Assembly (NCBI RefSeq): GCF_003115845.1
Contig: NZ_KZ819035.1
Span: 1-64,000 of the forward strand
From: Brenneria roseae subsp. roseae
GTDB taxonomy: Bacteria; Pseudomonadota; Gammaproteobacteria; Enterobacterales; Enterobacteriaceae
DNA length: 64,000 nucleotides
Reading direction: 5' to 3'
Every line of letters begins with the position of its first letter. Position 1 is the stretch's first letter. Under the pieces are notes generated by a model that was not told where the DNA came from, searched no databases, and saw only the letters and a list, made by a program, of their open reading frames with translations. Positions 53,640 to 63,833 of the stretch are shown here, one piece after another. A program made the translations under genes and the position numbers.

Positions 53640-56087
53640 TCACGCCGCCTCCGTCTTTCTTTGTGGTTCAGCGACCGCCTGCTGTCTGTTTGCCGCCAGT
53701 GCGTCCGCGGCGAAATCATCCACGTTGATCGAACGTAAACGGCTGGCTTCCGCTCTGGTTAACACGGTGGCTTCCTCTGCGGTTATCTTGCCTTCCGCCA
53801 ATGCCTGTTCCGCCAACTGATCCAATCTCATAAACGGCAGGTGCTTACCGCTGGCTTTTGATAAGCGTTGGTAGATGGGTTCCGCTGCAATAATCTCTCC
53901 CAGCGCTTCTTCCAACAGACCGACCGGATTATGCTCACTGGCGACCCGATATTGTCCGCGTCCCAGACGGTTGCGCGTGGCCGATGGCGTTTGCAGCAGT
54001 TTCGCCACCTCATGATCCAGACGGTCAGATGGCGCATCGCTACGGCGGCCCAGGGGGAAGATGATAAACGTCAGCAGACCCGCGATTATGCGGTTCGGGA
54101 AATTACGTAACAGATCTGCTATCGCCTGCTCAGCCTGATGGAGGCTGTCTTGCACGCCCCAATGAACCAGCGGCAGATCCGCTTTGTGCCGGCCTTCCTC
54201 GTCGTAGCGTTTCAGCGTCGCAGAGGCCAGATAAAGCTGGCTGAGGATATCACCCAGACGTGCCGAAATGCGTTCCCGACGTTTCAGGCTTCCACCCAGC
54301 ACGGCCATGGAAACATCTGCCAGCAGCGCCAGATTCGCACTGAGTCGATTCAGACGCTGATAATAATGACGCGTTTCGTCATTAACCGGCGCATGACTCA
54401 GTCGGCCGTTGGTCAGGCCCAGCCAGAAGCTGCGGATTTTGCTGCTGCCAATATGCCCGATATGACCAAATAGCGCGCGGTCAAAACGTGGAACATCCTT
54501 ATCCTGCGCCGCCGCCATCTCTTCCAGTACATATGGGTGGCAGCGGATTGCACCCTGACCGAAGATAATCATACTGCGGGTCAGAATGTTCGCGCCTTCC
54601 ACGGTGATGGCGATGGGGGAACCCTGATAGCTGCGGGCGAGGAAGTTGGAGGGGCCGAGGCAAATCCCTTTCCCGCCGGCAATATCCATCGCATCCAGCA
54701 CGGCCCGTTGACCGCGGTGGGTACAGTGATATTTGACAATGGCGGACAGGACGGCAGGTTTCTCCCCCTGCATAATGCCGCTGGTGATCAGCGTGGACGC
54801 GGCATCCATGACATACGTGTTACCGGCGATACGCGCCAGCGGCTCTTCAATTCCTTCCATTTTACCGATGGACACCTTGAACTGACGACGAATATAGGCA
54901 TACGCGCCGATACCCAGCGCGATCGATTTCAGGCCGCCGGTTGAGTTGGAGGGCAGTGTAATACCGCGTCCGACGGACAGGCATTCCATCAGCATCCGCC
55001 AGCCTTGGCCGGCCATTTTCGGTCCGCCGATGATGTAATCCAGCGGAACAAAAATATTTTCACCCTGGGTCGGTCCATTCTGGAACGGAATATTCAACGG
55101 GAAATGACGGCGGCCAATCTGCACGCCGTCGGTGTTGGTGGGGATCAGCGCACAGGTAATGCCCACATCTTCGGTTTCACCCAGCAGATGGTCCGGGTCA
55201 TACAGTTTAAAGGCCAGACCGAGTACCGTCGCGACCGGCGCCAGCGTGATATAACGTTTATTCCAGGTCAGACGCATGCCAGGAACCTGCTCGCCGTGCC
55301 AGTTGCCGTAACAGACGACGCCGGTATCCGGAATGGAGCCGGCGTCAGATCCCGCTTCGGGGCTGGTCAGGGCAAAGCATGGGATCTCCTGACCCTGGGC
55401 CAGACGGGGCAAATAGTGATCTTTTTGCTCTTCCGTGCCGTAATGTTGCAGCAGTTCACCGGGGCCCAGCGAGTTAGGTACGCCGACGGTAATCGCCAGA
55501 ATACTGGAGACGCCAGCCAGTTTTTGCAGAACCTGCGCCTGTGCATAAGCAGAAAACTCCAGACCGCCGTACTGCTTTTTGATAATCATGGCGAAAAAAC
55601 GATGCTGTTTGAGAAATGCCCACAATTCCGGCGGCAGATCGGCGCGTTCATGAGTGATCTCAAAATCGTTTGCCATGCGACAGGCTTCTTCCACCGGGCC
55701 GTCAAGAAATGCCTGTTCTTCGGCAGTCAGACGTGGCTGCGGGTAGTTGTGCAGTTTTTTCCAGTCCGGTGAGCCACGGAAAAGATCGCCTTCCCACCAG
55801 GTAGTGCCTGCATCAATGGCTTCTTTTTCCGTATTGGACATCGGCGGCATAACCTTCTGAAACATGCGCAGAGCGGATGCGGAAAAAAGCCGGCGGCGAA
55901 TCGGCAATACGTTAAACGGTATCAGCGCAATGACCAGCGGGACCAGCAGCCAGACGGGCCACAGCTGTATGGCGGACATGGCGGCAAAGTAGGCAACAAG
56001 AATCGCACTGCTGACAAGCAGGCTGATACGGTGATAGAACATGGCACCGATAATGATCAGTAAGAGAAGAATACTGACAGCAACCAT
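53640..56087 (-). CDS. fadE: Acyl-CoA dehydrogenase FadE
   Basis: First oxidative step of fatty-acid beta-oxidation. The 815-aa protein matches E. coli FadE (814). Two N-terminal membrane segments (residues about 3-60), then the acyl-CoA dehydrogenase core with [14 protein letters not shown] and [12 protein letters not shown], and a C-terminal FadE-specific domain (about 510-780). It diverges from gmhA with a FadR-like operator between. Unlike YdiO it has the long membrane-attached form. Confidence 0.97.
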   Translation of the reverse strand: MVAVSILLLLIIIGAMFYHRISLLVSSAILVAYFAAMSAIQLWPVWLLVPLVIALIPFNVLPIRRRLFSASALRMFQKVMPPMSNTEKEAIDAGTTWWEGDLFRGSPDWKKLHNYPQPRLTAEEQAFLDGPVEEACRMANDFEITHERADLPPELWAFLKQHRFFAMIIKKQYGGLEFSAYAQAQVLQKLAGVSSILAITVGVPNSLGPGELLQHYGTEEQKDHYLPRLAQGQEIPCFALTSPEAGSDAGSIPDTGVVCYGNWHGEQVPGMRLTWNKRYITLAPVATVLGLAFKLYDPDHLLGETEDVGITCALIPTNTDGVQIGRRHFPLNIPFQNGPTQGENIFVPLDYIIGGPKMAGQGWRMLMECLSVGRGITLPSNSTGGLKSIALGIGAYAYIRRQFKVSIGKMEGIEEPLARIAGNTYVMDAASTLITSGIMQGEKPAVLSAIVKYHCTHRGQRAVLDAMDIAGGKGICLGPSNFLARSYQGSPIAITVEGANILTRSMIIFGQGAIRCHPYVLEEMAAAQDKDVPRFDRALFGHIGHIGSSKIRSFWLGLTNGRLSHAPVNDETRHYYQRLNRLSANLALLADVSMAVLGGSLKRRERISARLGDILSQLYLASATLKRYDEEGRHKADLPLVHWGVQDSLHQAEQAIADLLRNFPNRIIAGLLTFIIFPLGRRSDAPSDRLDHEVAKLLQTPSATRNRLGRGQYRVASEHNPVGLLEEALGEIIAAEPIYQRLSKASGKHLPFMRLDQLAEQALAEGKITAEEATVLTRAEASRLRSINVDDFAADALAANRQQAVAEPQRKTEAA

Positions 56088-56188
56088 AGTACGTCTCCAG
56101 AGTTGTCGTCGACTTAAAGAACCCTTTCATCCGCGTTTGGCTCCACATTGTGCAGTGGGAATGACGAGTGAAACGGCCATTGAGTCAT

Positions 56189-56205
56189 AAGAGGTCTGAC
56201 CTGTT
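56189..56205 (-). promoter_or_regulatory. FadR operator for fadE
   Basis: AAGAGGTCTGACCTGTT fits the FadR consensus AACTGGTCNGACCAGTT with the full GGTC-N-GACC core and outer GTT/AA. It is about 105 bases upstream of the fadE start, consistent with acyl-CoA-relieved repression. Confidence 0.72.
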
Positions 56206-56419
56206 GGTCTTTATTTGTTGTAGTGCATTTGCTTGTTTTTATCAATTCATTTACATCACAATTACAACTTAACTCACAAACCCGGTAGCCGTTCACGGTT
56301 TTCTGATTGGCGTCAGCGATCCTGCCAATCGTGTCATTGCGCGCTTCTCGCTGTTTGCGCGATCCGCTACACTGCATGGCAATATAGAATGATGTCACTC
56401 GACATAATGAGAGGATCCC

Positions 56420-57001
56420 ATGTATCAGGACTTAATCCGTAACGAGCTGAAAGAAGCGGCAGAAACGCTAAATAACTTTTTAAGCGATGACGCAAATATT
56501 CAATCGATTCAAAACGCGGCGGTATTACTGGCGGATGCGTTTAAAGCGGGTGGGAAGGTGATTTCCTGCGGTAATGGCGGGTCACACTGTGATGCGATGC
56601 ATTTCGCCGAAGAATTGACGGGACGTTACCGTGAAAACCGTCCGGGTTATCCGGCTATCGCCATTTCTGATCCCAGCCATCTTTCTTGTGTCAGTAACGA
56701 TTTCGGCTATGACTTCGTGTTTTCCCGTTATATTGAATCGCTGGGTCGTGAAGGCGATGTGCTGTTGGGCATCTCCACATCGGGCAATTCAGGCAACATC
56801 ATCAAAGCGATTGCGGCTGCGAAGGCAAAGCGCATGAAGGTGATCACGCTGACGGGCAAAGACGGCGGTAAAATGGCGGGGACGGCGGATGTGGAAATTC
56901 GGGTCCCTCATTTCGGTTATGCGGATCGTATTCAGGAAATCCATATCAAGGCGATTCATATTCTGATTCAATTGATTGAAAAAGAGATGGCTGGCAAATA
57001 G
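56420..57001 (+). CDS. gmhA: Sedoheptulose-7-phosphate isomerase
   Basis: 193-aa SIS-domain enzyme for the first step of ADP-heptose synthesis (LPS inner core); also called lpcA. Motifs: [40 protein letters not shown], and the C-terminal [21 protein letters not shown] after GAGAGGATCCC. Confidence 0.97.
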   Translation: MYQDLIRNELKEAAETLNNFLSDDANIQSIQNAAVLLADAFKAGGKVISCGNGGSHCDAMHFAEELTGRYRENRPGYPAIAISDPSHLSCVSNDFGYDFVFSRYIESLGREGDVLLGISTSGNSGNIIKAIAAAKAKRMKVITLTGKDGGKMAGTADVEIRVPHFGYADRIQEIHIKAIHILIQLIEKEMAGK

Positions 57002-57038
57002 GAAAAGCGAACACGCGGGGGAGGTTAGGAGAGGCAAG

Positions 57039-57806
57039 ATGTGTGAACTGCTTGGGATGAGTGCGAATGTGCCGACGGATATCTGTTTCAGTTTTACCGG
57101 ACTGATTCAGCGTGGCGGCCTGACCGGGCCGCATCGGGACGGCTGGGGTATTACGTTTTATGAAGGGAATGGCTGTCGTACCTTCAAGGATCCGCAGCCA
57201 AGCTACAATTCGCCGATTGCCCGGTTGGTGCAGGACTATCCCATCAAGTCTTGCGCGGTGGTGTCACATATCCGGCAGGCCAATCGGGGCGCGGTATCGC
57301 TGGAAAACACCCACCCCTTTACCCGCGAGCTATGGGGCAGAAACTGGACATTTGCCCACAACGGGCAGTTGAAAGGTTATCGCTCGTTGAAAACAGGGAT
57401 GTTTCGGCCTGTCGGTCAAACCGACAGCGAATTTGCTTTCTGCTGGCTGCTGCATCAATTGTCACAGCGCTACCCCCGCACGCCGGGTAATTGGTCGACG
57501 GTGTTCCGCTATATTGCAGAACAGGCCGGCGTATTGCGCAAGAAGGGCGTGTTTAACATGCTGTTGTCGGACGGCCACTTTGTCATGGGATACTGTTCGA
57601 CCAAGCTGTACTGGATTACCCGCCGGGCGCCGTTTGGCAAAGCGACGCTGTTGGATCAGGATGTGGAAATCGATTTTCAGCAGCAGACGACGCCGAATGA
57701 TGTCGTAACCGTGCTGGCAACGCAGCCGCTGACCGGAAATGAAACCTGGCATCAAATCATGCCAGGAGAATTTGTCTTATTCCACTTTGGTGAACGCGTA
57801 ATTTAA
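57039..57806 (+). CDS. yafJ: Class II glutamine amidotransferase-like protein YafJ
   Basis: 255 aa, as E. coli YafJ. Begins MCELLGMSANVPTD, where Cys2 becomes the N-terminal nucleophile after Met removal; GPHRDGWGITFY and SHIRQANRG are typical of the Ntn amidotransferase fold. No synthetase partner is fused, and function is unknown. ATG after GGAGAGG. Its last 30 bases overlap convergent yafK. Confidence 0.93.
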   Translation: MCELLGMSANVPTDICFSFTGLIQRGGLTGPHRDGWGITFYEGNGCRTFKDPQPSYNSPIARLVQDYPIKSCAVVSHIRQANRGAVSLENTHPFTRELWGRNWTFAHNGQLKGYRSLKTGMFRPVGQTDSEFAFCWLLHQLSQRYPRTPGNWSTVFRYIAEQAGVLRKKGVFNMLLSDGHFVMGYCSTKLYWITRRAPFGKATLLDQDVEIDFQQQTTPNDVVTVLATQPLTGNETWHQIMPGEFVLFHFGERVI

Positions 57807-58499
57807 TACTGGCTGGCTGGTGGTCAGCGGTGGATTAACGACATATTGACCGTTAAATACCGCGACGGCCGGCGGCTGGTTGTGTTGATTGAAATACGCA
57901 TAACCCGGCTGCAATTGACGCCAGAAGCTGTAATAGCTTGAATTGCGATGGCGCTGCATGTTTTGTTCCGTCATACGGAACGGATAAATCGCCAGATCGA
58001 TTTTCGTCTGTCCGTTAAGCAGTGCCTGTTCAGCGTAACGATAAATTTCATCAATATAATTATTGGTCATGGCGTAGCAGCCAACGGACACGCATTCGCC
58101 GTGAATCATCAGATACCGGCCGGAATATCCCTGCGATTTGTCATATTCGTTGGGGAAACCGATATTAATTGCCCGGTAATATCGGCTGTCTGGTTTGAGC
58201 TGGCGCAGATCAACCTGATAGAACCCTTCGGGGCTTTTCAAATCACCCTCGATACGCTTAGGCCCTAATCCGCCTGAATATTTACAAATGGGATAACTCT
58301 CTAATAAGCGATATTCGCCGCTTAACTGAGCATAGAGTTCTAATACTCTCTCTTCTTTGAATATCTGAATATAGATCGGAGAGCCTAATAATTGCTGTTT
58401 TAATTCTTTTGTTATCGGCGCAGGTTCACTGGCTGTGCTGGTAACAACAATAGCGGGCAAAAAAAACAACATCGCAAAAGACAGCGCGATTTTTTGCAT
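57777..58499 (-). CDS. yafK: YkuD-fold periplasmic protein YafK (DpaA/LdtF type)
   Basis: 240-aa L,D-transpeptidase-like protein. In E. coli the homologue (DpaA) releases Braun lipoprotein from peptidoglycan. Signal peptide ends near TSTASE (about residue 24). The catalytic motif MIHGECVSVGCYAMTN carries His and Cys. Converges on yafJ with a 30-base overlap. Confidence 0.93.
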   Translation of the reverse strand: MQKIALSFAMLFFLPAIVVTSTASEPAPITKELKQQLLGSPIYIQIFKEERVLELYAQLSGEYRLLESYPICKYSGGLGPKRIEGDLKSPEGFYQVDLRQLKPDSRYYRAINIGFPNEYDKSQGYSGRYLMIHGECVSVGCYAMTNNYIDEIYRYAEQALLNGQTKIDLAIYPFRMTEQNMQRHRNSSYYSFWRQLQPGYAYFNQHNQPPAVAVFNGQYVVNPPLTTSQPVLNYAFTKVE

Positions 58500-58895
58500 T
58501 ATGGATCCTGATGAAATAAAAAGCTGTGCTACATACGGTTAGTTATCGTTCCGTATTCCTTTGCCTTTAGGCGGATTTATAACCAATGTATTTCAATTGC
58601 TGTCAGAAGGTAACCAAACTTGTCTTATGACTGAACCCTCTGGCGAAACAGGGAAACGACCATTGTTGCAATCTGAAAGACGAAGGATATAAAACGGTTT
58701 CACATTATCATCGCCTTAATTTTAATCAAGCATGAAAACCGTTAAAAACTATTTTCGAGGTAAAAATGAGATGCGAAGAACGCTGACGCCGTTCTTTTCG
58801 ACGGTCGTGAGCATTCCAGGGACAGCAGATGGCGGAATGCTATACCCCTGCTGTCCTTTATGGTACGTTTCACGAATACCCAGATGGCCGATCAA
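58500..58895. other. yafK-methyltransferase intergenic region
   Basis: 396 bases without a gene. It should hold the yafK promoter (minus). The part at 58811-58856 has two interleaved inverted repeats: gcattcc/ggaatgc and ggacagcag/ctgctgtcc, which cannot both form as nested hairpins but could make a pseudoknot or alternate. It lies just after the methyltransferase stop and may be its transcript end. Confidence 0.5.
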
Positions 58896-59669
58896 TTACG
58901 CCCGTGTGGCTTCGATCATCATAATGTCGGTGACAAAAGTACCGTCTGACTGTACTTCAAAATGTCGCGTCACTTCTTCCGCCAGCGTTTTTTGCAATTC
59001 CCGAATCGCGATGGCGAAATGCTCCGGCGTGCGCATGCGGGCAATCCAACTGTTGAACTCCAGCGGCAATCTATCGCTGGTCACATTGCGCACCACAAAT
59101 CCCGCTTCAGTGAACATACTCAGCCACTCGCCGGGGGAATAGTCACGTACATGCGAGGTGTCGCGCAGCTTCTCAACGGTCTGCAAATAGATATCCAGCA
59201 GCGGATGACCCGGTGATACCACATCCATCATGATGACTTGACCACCCGGCTTCAATACCCGTTTCATTTCGCGTAGCGCCTGGCCGACATCGTGCCAGTG
59301 GTGGGCGGAGTAACGACTGATGATGATATCGGCGCTGGCATCCTCAAAAGGCAGGGATTCGGCAATGCCTTGTCGGACGCGAATATTGCTCAGCCCCTTC
59401 TGTTTGGCCGCCTGGCTGACCACGTCCAGCATTTGTGCCGACAGATCGTATGCCACAACGTCGGCCACGGCCTGCGCGGCGACAAAGCTGGCGTGCCCGG
59501 CGCCGCAGCCTAAATCTATAACGTGGGCGGAGGGAAAGGGGGCTAATAAAGTAGCAAGCCGCGCCAAATCTTTTCCCTGCGCATGGACGGCGCTGGTCAG
59601 ATAATTTTGTGCCTGCGAGCCAAACTGGTTCTCAACGCTGTTGGTGTGGCTGTGCTTATTTTCCATCAT
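58896..59669 (-). CDS. yafE: SAM-dependent methyltransferase, YafE-like
   Basis: 257-aa class I methyltransferase of the UbiE type. Motif I VIDLGCGAGHASFVAA, motif II VVAYDLSAQML, and a motif in VLKPGGQVIMMDVVSPG. Longer than K-12 YafE (207 aa), which lacks the N-terminal part, so this is probably the complete form. Substrate unknown. Start at 59669 or one codon later, after AGAGAG. Confidence 0.82.
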   Translation of the reverse strand: MMENKHSHTNSVENQFGSQAQNYLTSAVHAQGKDLARLATLLAPFPSAHVIDLGCGAGHASFVAAQAVADVVAYDLSAQMLDVVSQAAKQKGLSNIRVRQGIAESLPFEDASADIIISRYSAHHWHDVGQALREMKRVLKPGGQVIMMDVVSPGHPLLDIYLQTVEKLRDTSHVRDYSPGEWLSMFTEAGFVVRNVTSDRLPLEFNSWIARMRTPEHFAIAIRELQKTLAEEVTRHFEVQSDGTFVTDIMMIEATRA

Positions 59670-59847
59670 TACTCTCTTTTTATTTCCCGGACAACGGCTG
59701 AAATTGCGCCGGTGAAGCCCATGCCCACCGCCTTGAAACCACTATAAAGCGCGATTTATACGGGGACAATATAAGTATTTAAACGGGTGCGGCTGATTGC
59801 TGAACAAACGCCTTGACCGGTTTCTCAGCTTGTCTGTCTTTATGTTT

Positions 59848-59867
59848 TACTGTATTTTTATACAGTA
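59848..59867 (+). promoter_or_regulatory. LexA (SOS) box of dinB
   Basis: TACTGT-attttta-ta-ACAGTA: perfect CTGT-N8-ACAG core with the extended TA flanks, 15 bases before the dinB ATG. A strong site, so dinB should be SOS-induced. Confidence 0.93.
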
Positions 59868-59881
59868 ATTCGGGAGGGCGC

Positions 59882-60940
59882 ATGCGAAAAATCATTCATG
59901 TGGATATGGATTGCTTCTACGCAGCCATTGAGATGCGTGACGACCCGCGTCTGCGCGATATCCCGCTGGCGATCGGCGGCAGCGCCGATCGTCGTGGCGT
60001 AATCAGCACCGCGAATTACCCTGCGCGGCGTTATGGTATTCATAGCGCGATGGCCACCGCGACTGCGCTACGTCTTTGTCCTCATCTGACCTTGCTGTCT
60101 GGCCGGATGGCGGTGTACAAGGAGACATCCCGGCAGATCCGTGACATTTTTGCCCGCTATACCTCACTCATCGAACCGCTTTCTCTGGATGAAGCCTATC
60201 TGGATGTCACCGACAGCCCCTATTGCAATGGTTCGGCAACGCTGATGGCAGAAGAGATCCGTCAGGCGATTTTCAGGGAGTTGAACCTGACGGCATCGGC
60301 AGGCGTGGCGCCCATTAAATTTCTCGCCAAAGTCGCCTCCGAGCTCAATAAACCCAACGGTCAGTATGTGATCCCGCCCGATCGGGTGGATACATTTATT
60401 TTGCAGCTACCGCTGGCGAAGATCCCCGGTGTAGGTAAAGTCACCGCAAAACGGCTGGAAGAAAAAGGGATGCTGACCTGTGCCGATGTGCGCCGCTATG
60501 AACTGGCGGAATTGCTAAAAAGTTTCGGAAAATTTGGTCGTGTTCTGTGGGAGCGTTGTCATGGCATCGATAAGCGGCCAATCTCACCAGATCGATTACG
60601 TAAATCGGTGGGCGTTGAGAAAACACTGGCGAAAGACATTCATCACTGGCATGAATGTGAAGGGCTCATCGAACAGCTTTATCAGGAACTTGAACGGCGT
60701 TTAAAGCGGGTCAAACCGGATCTGCATATTGCCCGGCAGGGGGTAAAGCTGAAGTTTGATGACTTTCGGCAAACGACGCAGGAACATGTTTGGCCGGTAT
60801 TGAACAAGCAGGACCTCGTCACGCTGGCGCGGCAAACCTGGGAGGAGCGGCGAGAGGCGCGTGGGGTTCGTCTGGTGGGGGTGCATGTCACGCTGCTCGA
60901 TCCGCAAATTGAACGACAGCTGGTGCTGAACTGGGAATAG
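59882..60940 (+). CDS. dinB: DNA polymerase IV
   Basis: 352-aa Y-family translesion polymerase. Catalytic acidic residues in [13 protein letters not shown] and [13 protein letters not shown], the fingers [19 protein letters not shown], helix-hairpin-helix [13 protein letters not shown] and the little-finger domain at 245-345. The C-terminus ends QLVLNWE without an obvious long clamp tail beyond the QLVLGL-like peptide, which is the beta-clamp motif in E. coli. ATG after GGGAGG. Confidence 0.97.
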   Translation: MRKIIHVDMDCFYAAIEMRDDPRLRDIPLAIGGSADRRGVISTANYPARRYGIHSAMATATALRLCPHLTLLSGRMAVYKETSRQIRDIFARYTSLIEPLSLDEAYLDVTDSPYCNGSATLMAEEIRQAIFRELNLTASAGVAPIKFLAKVASELNKPNGQYVIPPDRVDTFILQLPLAKIPGVGKVTAKRLEEKGMLTCADVRRYELAELLKSFGKFGRVLWERCHGIDKRPISPDRLRKSVGVEKTLAKDIHHWHECEGLIEQLYQELERRLKRVKPDLHIARQGVKLKFDDFRQTTQEHVWPVLNKQDLVTLARQTWEERREARGVRLVGVHVTLLDPQIERQLVLNWE

Positions 60941-60992
60941 TCAATGAGCAGGACAGACAATCCGCCATAAACAAACAATCCGCCATAAAAAA

Positions 60993-61021
60993 GGCGGCTT
61001 TTGCCAGCCGCCTCTGTTTTT
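60993..61021. terminator. Bidirectional terminator dinB/pepD
   Basis: ggcggct/agccgcc stem with 6-nt loop; T-rich on the plus side (tctgttttt) and T6 on the minus side, serving both convergent genes. A cegccata-type decamer (ccgccataaa) is repeated just before it (60962-60971 and 60980-60989). Confidence 0.9.
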
Positions 61022-61036
61022 CTTACCAGCACGCGA

Positions 61037-62497
61037 TTAGGTGCGTTCAGGGATCGCTTTCAACAATGCGGTAAGCAGTTGCCAGTATTGGCCCACGCTG
61101 GCGATATGGACTTGCTCATCCGGCGAATGCGGGCCGGTAATGGTTGGCCCGATAGAAACCATATCCATATCCGGATACGGTTTCTTGAACAGACCACATT
61201 CCAGCCCGGCATGGATCACCATGATATTCGGCGTCTTGTTGAATAGCTTCTGGTAGGTTTCGCGCACCAACTGCATAACCTGTGAACTTGCATCCGGCTG
61301 CCAGCCCGGGTAGCCGCCTTTTGGCGAGGTATGTGCGCCCGCCAGCTGTCCCAGCGCGCTGAGCATGCCGACAACATAGTCTTTACCGCTGTCGATCAGT
61401 GAACGAATCAGGCAGATAATTTCCACTTCCTGCTCGTTCATGGTGACGACGCCTGCGTTCAATGACGTTTCCACCACGCCTTTTACCGCATCGCTCATGC
61501 GGATCACTCCGTTTGGCATTGCGTTCAGCAATGCCAGCAGACGATCGCGACTGTCTTTGGTCAACGCCTGTGATTGCGTTTCGCAGGTTTCTACCAGTAC
61601 GTTCAGGTTTTTCTCGACGGCGGACAGCTCATTTTTCAGCGTGGACAGGTATTCCTGGCTCAATGCCTTCAGTTGATCGACATTGGCCGCGGGCAATGCC
61701 AGCGTGGCAAAGGATTCCCGGGGAATCGCGTTACGCAGCGTACCGCCGTTCATGTCAAGAATACGCAGGTCCAGTTTATCTGCCTGTTCAAACAGGAAAC
61801 GGGCCAGCAGCTTGTTGGCGTTGCCCAGTCCAAGATGAATATCACAGCCGGAGTGACCGCCTTTCAGACCCTTGATGGTCAGTTGCAGCGTCTGATAACC
61901 GGCTGGCAGGGCTTCACGCACGAGTGGTAAACGGGTAATGAAGTCAATGCCACCGGCACAGCCCATGTAGACTTCGCCTTCTTCTTCCGAATCGGTGTTG
62001 ATCAGGATTTCACCCTGTAGCCAGTTTGGTTGCAGACCAAAAGCGCCATCCATACCGGACTCTTCGGTCATGGTCAGCAGGACTTCCAGTGGGCCGTGTT
62101 TGACGCTGTTATCCGTCAGAACCGCCAGCGCCGACGCCATACCGATACCGTTGTCGGCGCCCAGTGTCGTACCACGGGCTTTTATCCATTCGCCATCGAT
62201 ATATGGCCGGATAGGGTCTTTGGTGAAATCATGCACGGTGTCGTTGTTCTTCTGAGGCACCATATCCAGATGGGCCTGTAGCACAACCGGTTTGCGGTTT
62301 TCCATGCCGGAGGTGGCCGCTTTGCGTAACAGGATATTGCCTACCCGATCGCGTTCGGCATGAATGCCTTTTTCTTTCGCCCATTCAAGGATGTGCGCCG
62401 CCAGCGCTTCTTCATGGTAAGACGGATGGGGAATAGAACAGATCTTGGCAAAAATGTCCCACAGCGGTTGCGGGGCGAGTTGAGACAATTCAGACAC
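61037..62497 (-). CDS. pepD: Cytosol nonspecific dipeptidase (aminoacyl-histidine dipeptidase)
   Basis: 486-aa M20 zinc peptidase, as E. coli PepD (485). Motifs VLQAHLDMVPQK, LGADNGIGMA and MTEESGMDGAFGL with metal ligands; KGLKGGHSGCDIHLGLGNA in the dimer domain. It cleaves many dipeptides. ATG after GGAGACGTAAAT. Confidence 0.96.
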   Translation of the reverse strand: MSELSQLAPQPLWDIFAKICSIPHPSYHEEALAAHILEWAKEKGIHAERDRVGNILLRKAATSGMENRKPVVLQAHLDMVPQKNNDTVHDFTKDPIRPYIDGEWIKARGTTLGADNGIGMASALAVLTDNSVKHGPLEVLLTMTEESGMDGAFGLQPNWLQGEILINTDSEEEGEVYMGCAGGIDFITRLPLVREALPAGYQTLQLTIKGLKGGHSGCDIHLGLGNANKLLARFLFEQADKLDLRILDMNGGTLRNAIPRESFATLALPAANVDQLKALSQEYLSTLKNELSAVEKNLNVLVETCETQSQALTKDSRDRLLALLNAMPNGVIRMSDAVKGVVETSLNAGVVTMNEQEVEIICLIRSLIDSGKDYVVGMLSALGQLAGAHTSPKGGYPGWQPDASSQVMQLVRETYQKLFNKTPNIMVIHAGLECGLFKKPYPDMDMVSIGPTITGPHSPDEQVHIASVGQYWQLLTALLKAIPERT

Positions 62498-62639
62498 TAT
62501 TTACGTCTCCTTTTCAGCAGGCCTGTCTTTGCGTCCGACGTTTTTGGCGCGACAGGTGGAAAGTTAATCACGGTCAGCCATTCGATATGGTGTGTTGGAA
62601 CAGAATATCACTTTCTCCCGGGAGCGGGGAAAATTGGCG

Positions 62640-62676
62640 TGAAAAACAAAAAACAGCGCGCCAGATTAACTGGCGC
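62640..62676 (-). terminator. Terminator of the small membrane protein gene
   Basis: On the minus strand gcgccag/ctggcgc, 5-nt loop, then gctgTTTTTTGTTTTT, 50 bases after the 62726 stop and before pepD. Confidence 0.9.
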
Positions 62677-62725
62677 TGATATGGGCGATTTGATAGGAAA
62701 AAAATATGCCTGAAAAACTCACGAT

Positions 62726-63088
62726 CTAAATAATATCATCCGGGTGAGGGTAGATGGTGATGCGATCGCCAATGGATAAGGCGCGATACTCGGTTTCCGA
62801 TGTTTCAACCTGGTAGCGTTGGCCGTTGGCTTCGACATCCAGAATAAACCGTTCGTTTTCCAGCGTCGGAACGGGGACATAACCGTAAAAATTATCGACC
62901 AGCGTCAGCGTTTTTTGCGCCGGCTGATAATATCGGTGTACGATTTTCCCCTCCAGCGGTTCTGGCTTTTTCCACCGTGATTGGAAATGGGTGCTGAGTT
63001 CAAGGCAAAGCAATACGGTCAGCACAATGACTAAAATGGTTCCGATAACCGTGAGTTGATCTTGAATCAGGGTATACAGTGCTGTCAT
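62726..63088 (-). CDS. Small membrane-anchored protein of unknown function
   Basis: 120 aa, not recognised. One hydrophobic anchor near the N-terminus (about residues 12-31, VIGTILVIVLTVLLCLEL), then a soluble part (35-120) with alternating beta-type segments: KIVHRYYQPAQ, YVPVPTLENERFILDVE and a closing IGDRITIYPHPDDII. It looks like a small beta-barrel, NfeD- or DUF-type, on the cytoplasmic or periplasmic face. Own terminator downstream and divergent from gpt. Confidence 0.75.
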   Translation of the reverse strand: MTALYTLIQDQLTVIGTILVIVLTVLLCLELSTHFQSRWKKPEPLEGKIVHRYYQPAQKTLTLVDNFYGYVPVPTLENERFILDVEANGQRYQVETSETEYRALSIGDRITIYPHPDDII

Positions 63089-63329
63089 GGTCGGCTCCGT
63101 CTGGTTTCCGCTTTAGGTGTTTAATATATTTTTCCTCTGCGATCGTCCAATGTCATTTTGTACTGACTTAACACAAAATTTTGATTTGGACAGCGCAGAT
63201 AGCGTGGAAACTCGGTTGTTAGGCTGAGAAATACTGGTTTTTATGTCGTTGGATATCTATAATCTCGCGCAACCTTTTTCCCCCTCAGACTCAAATTAAG
63301 CCAATTTCAATTCGGCTGGGATATATTTT

Positions 63330-63788
63330 ATGAGCGAAAAGTACGTCGTAACCTGGGATATGTTGCAAATTCAGGCTCGCAAACTGGCGCAGCGTTTACT
63401 GCCGGCCGAACAATGGAAAGGCATCATTGCCGTTAGCCGCGGTGGGTTGGTTCCCGGCGCCTTGCTGGCTCGTGAGCTGGGTATCCGCCACGTTGATACC
63501 GTTTGCATCTCCAGCTATGACCATGATAATCAGCGCGAAATGAAAGTGCTCAAGCGTGCAGAGGGTGATGGTGAAGGCTTTATCGTTGTCGACGATCTGG
63601 TTGACACCGGCGGTACGGCCAAAGCGATTCGCGATATGTATCCGAAAGCGCGTTTTGTCACCATTTTCGCCAAACCGGCTGGCAAACCGCTGGTTGACGA
63701 CTATATCGTCGATATCCCGCAGGACACCTGGATTGAACAGCCGTGGGATATGGGTGTGGTGTTTGTTCCGCCGTTGTCCGGCCGTTAA
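63330..63788 (+). CDS. gpt: Xanthine-guanine phosphoribosyltransferase
   Basis: 152 aa as in E. coli Gpt. PRPP-binding motif [36 protein letters not shown] early. It salvages guanine and xanthine with PRPP at the inner face of the membrane. ATG at 63330 aligned with the family start. Confidence 0.97.
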   Translation: MSEKYVVTWDMLQIQARKLAQRLLPAEQWKGIIAVSRGGLVPGALLARELGIRHVDTVCISSYDHDNQREMKVLKRAEGDGEGFIVVDDLVDTGGTAKAIRDMYPKARFVTIFAKPAGKPLVDDYIVDIPQDTWIEQPWDMGVVFVPPLSGR

Positions 63789-63808
63789 TCGCTATCTATC
63801 GTCTATTC

Positions 63809-63833
63809 CAATGCCCGGTTCGACCGGGCATTG
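63809..63833 (+). terminator. gpt terminator
   Basis: aatgcccggt/accgggcatt with 3-nt loop and trailing ttgttgttt, 20 bases after gpt. From here to the window end (63834-64000) I see no gene; in E. coli frsA follows gpt, so this is probably its promoter region. Confidence 0.85.

Noticed and set aside
55005-55772. 255-codon plus-strand ORF opposite fadE
   Set aside because: It lies fully antisense to the well-conserved fadE; composition is that of a reverse reading and no motif is visible.
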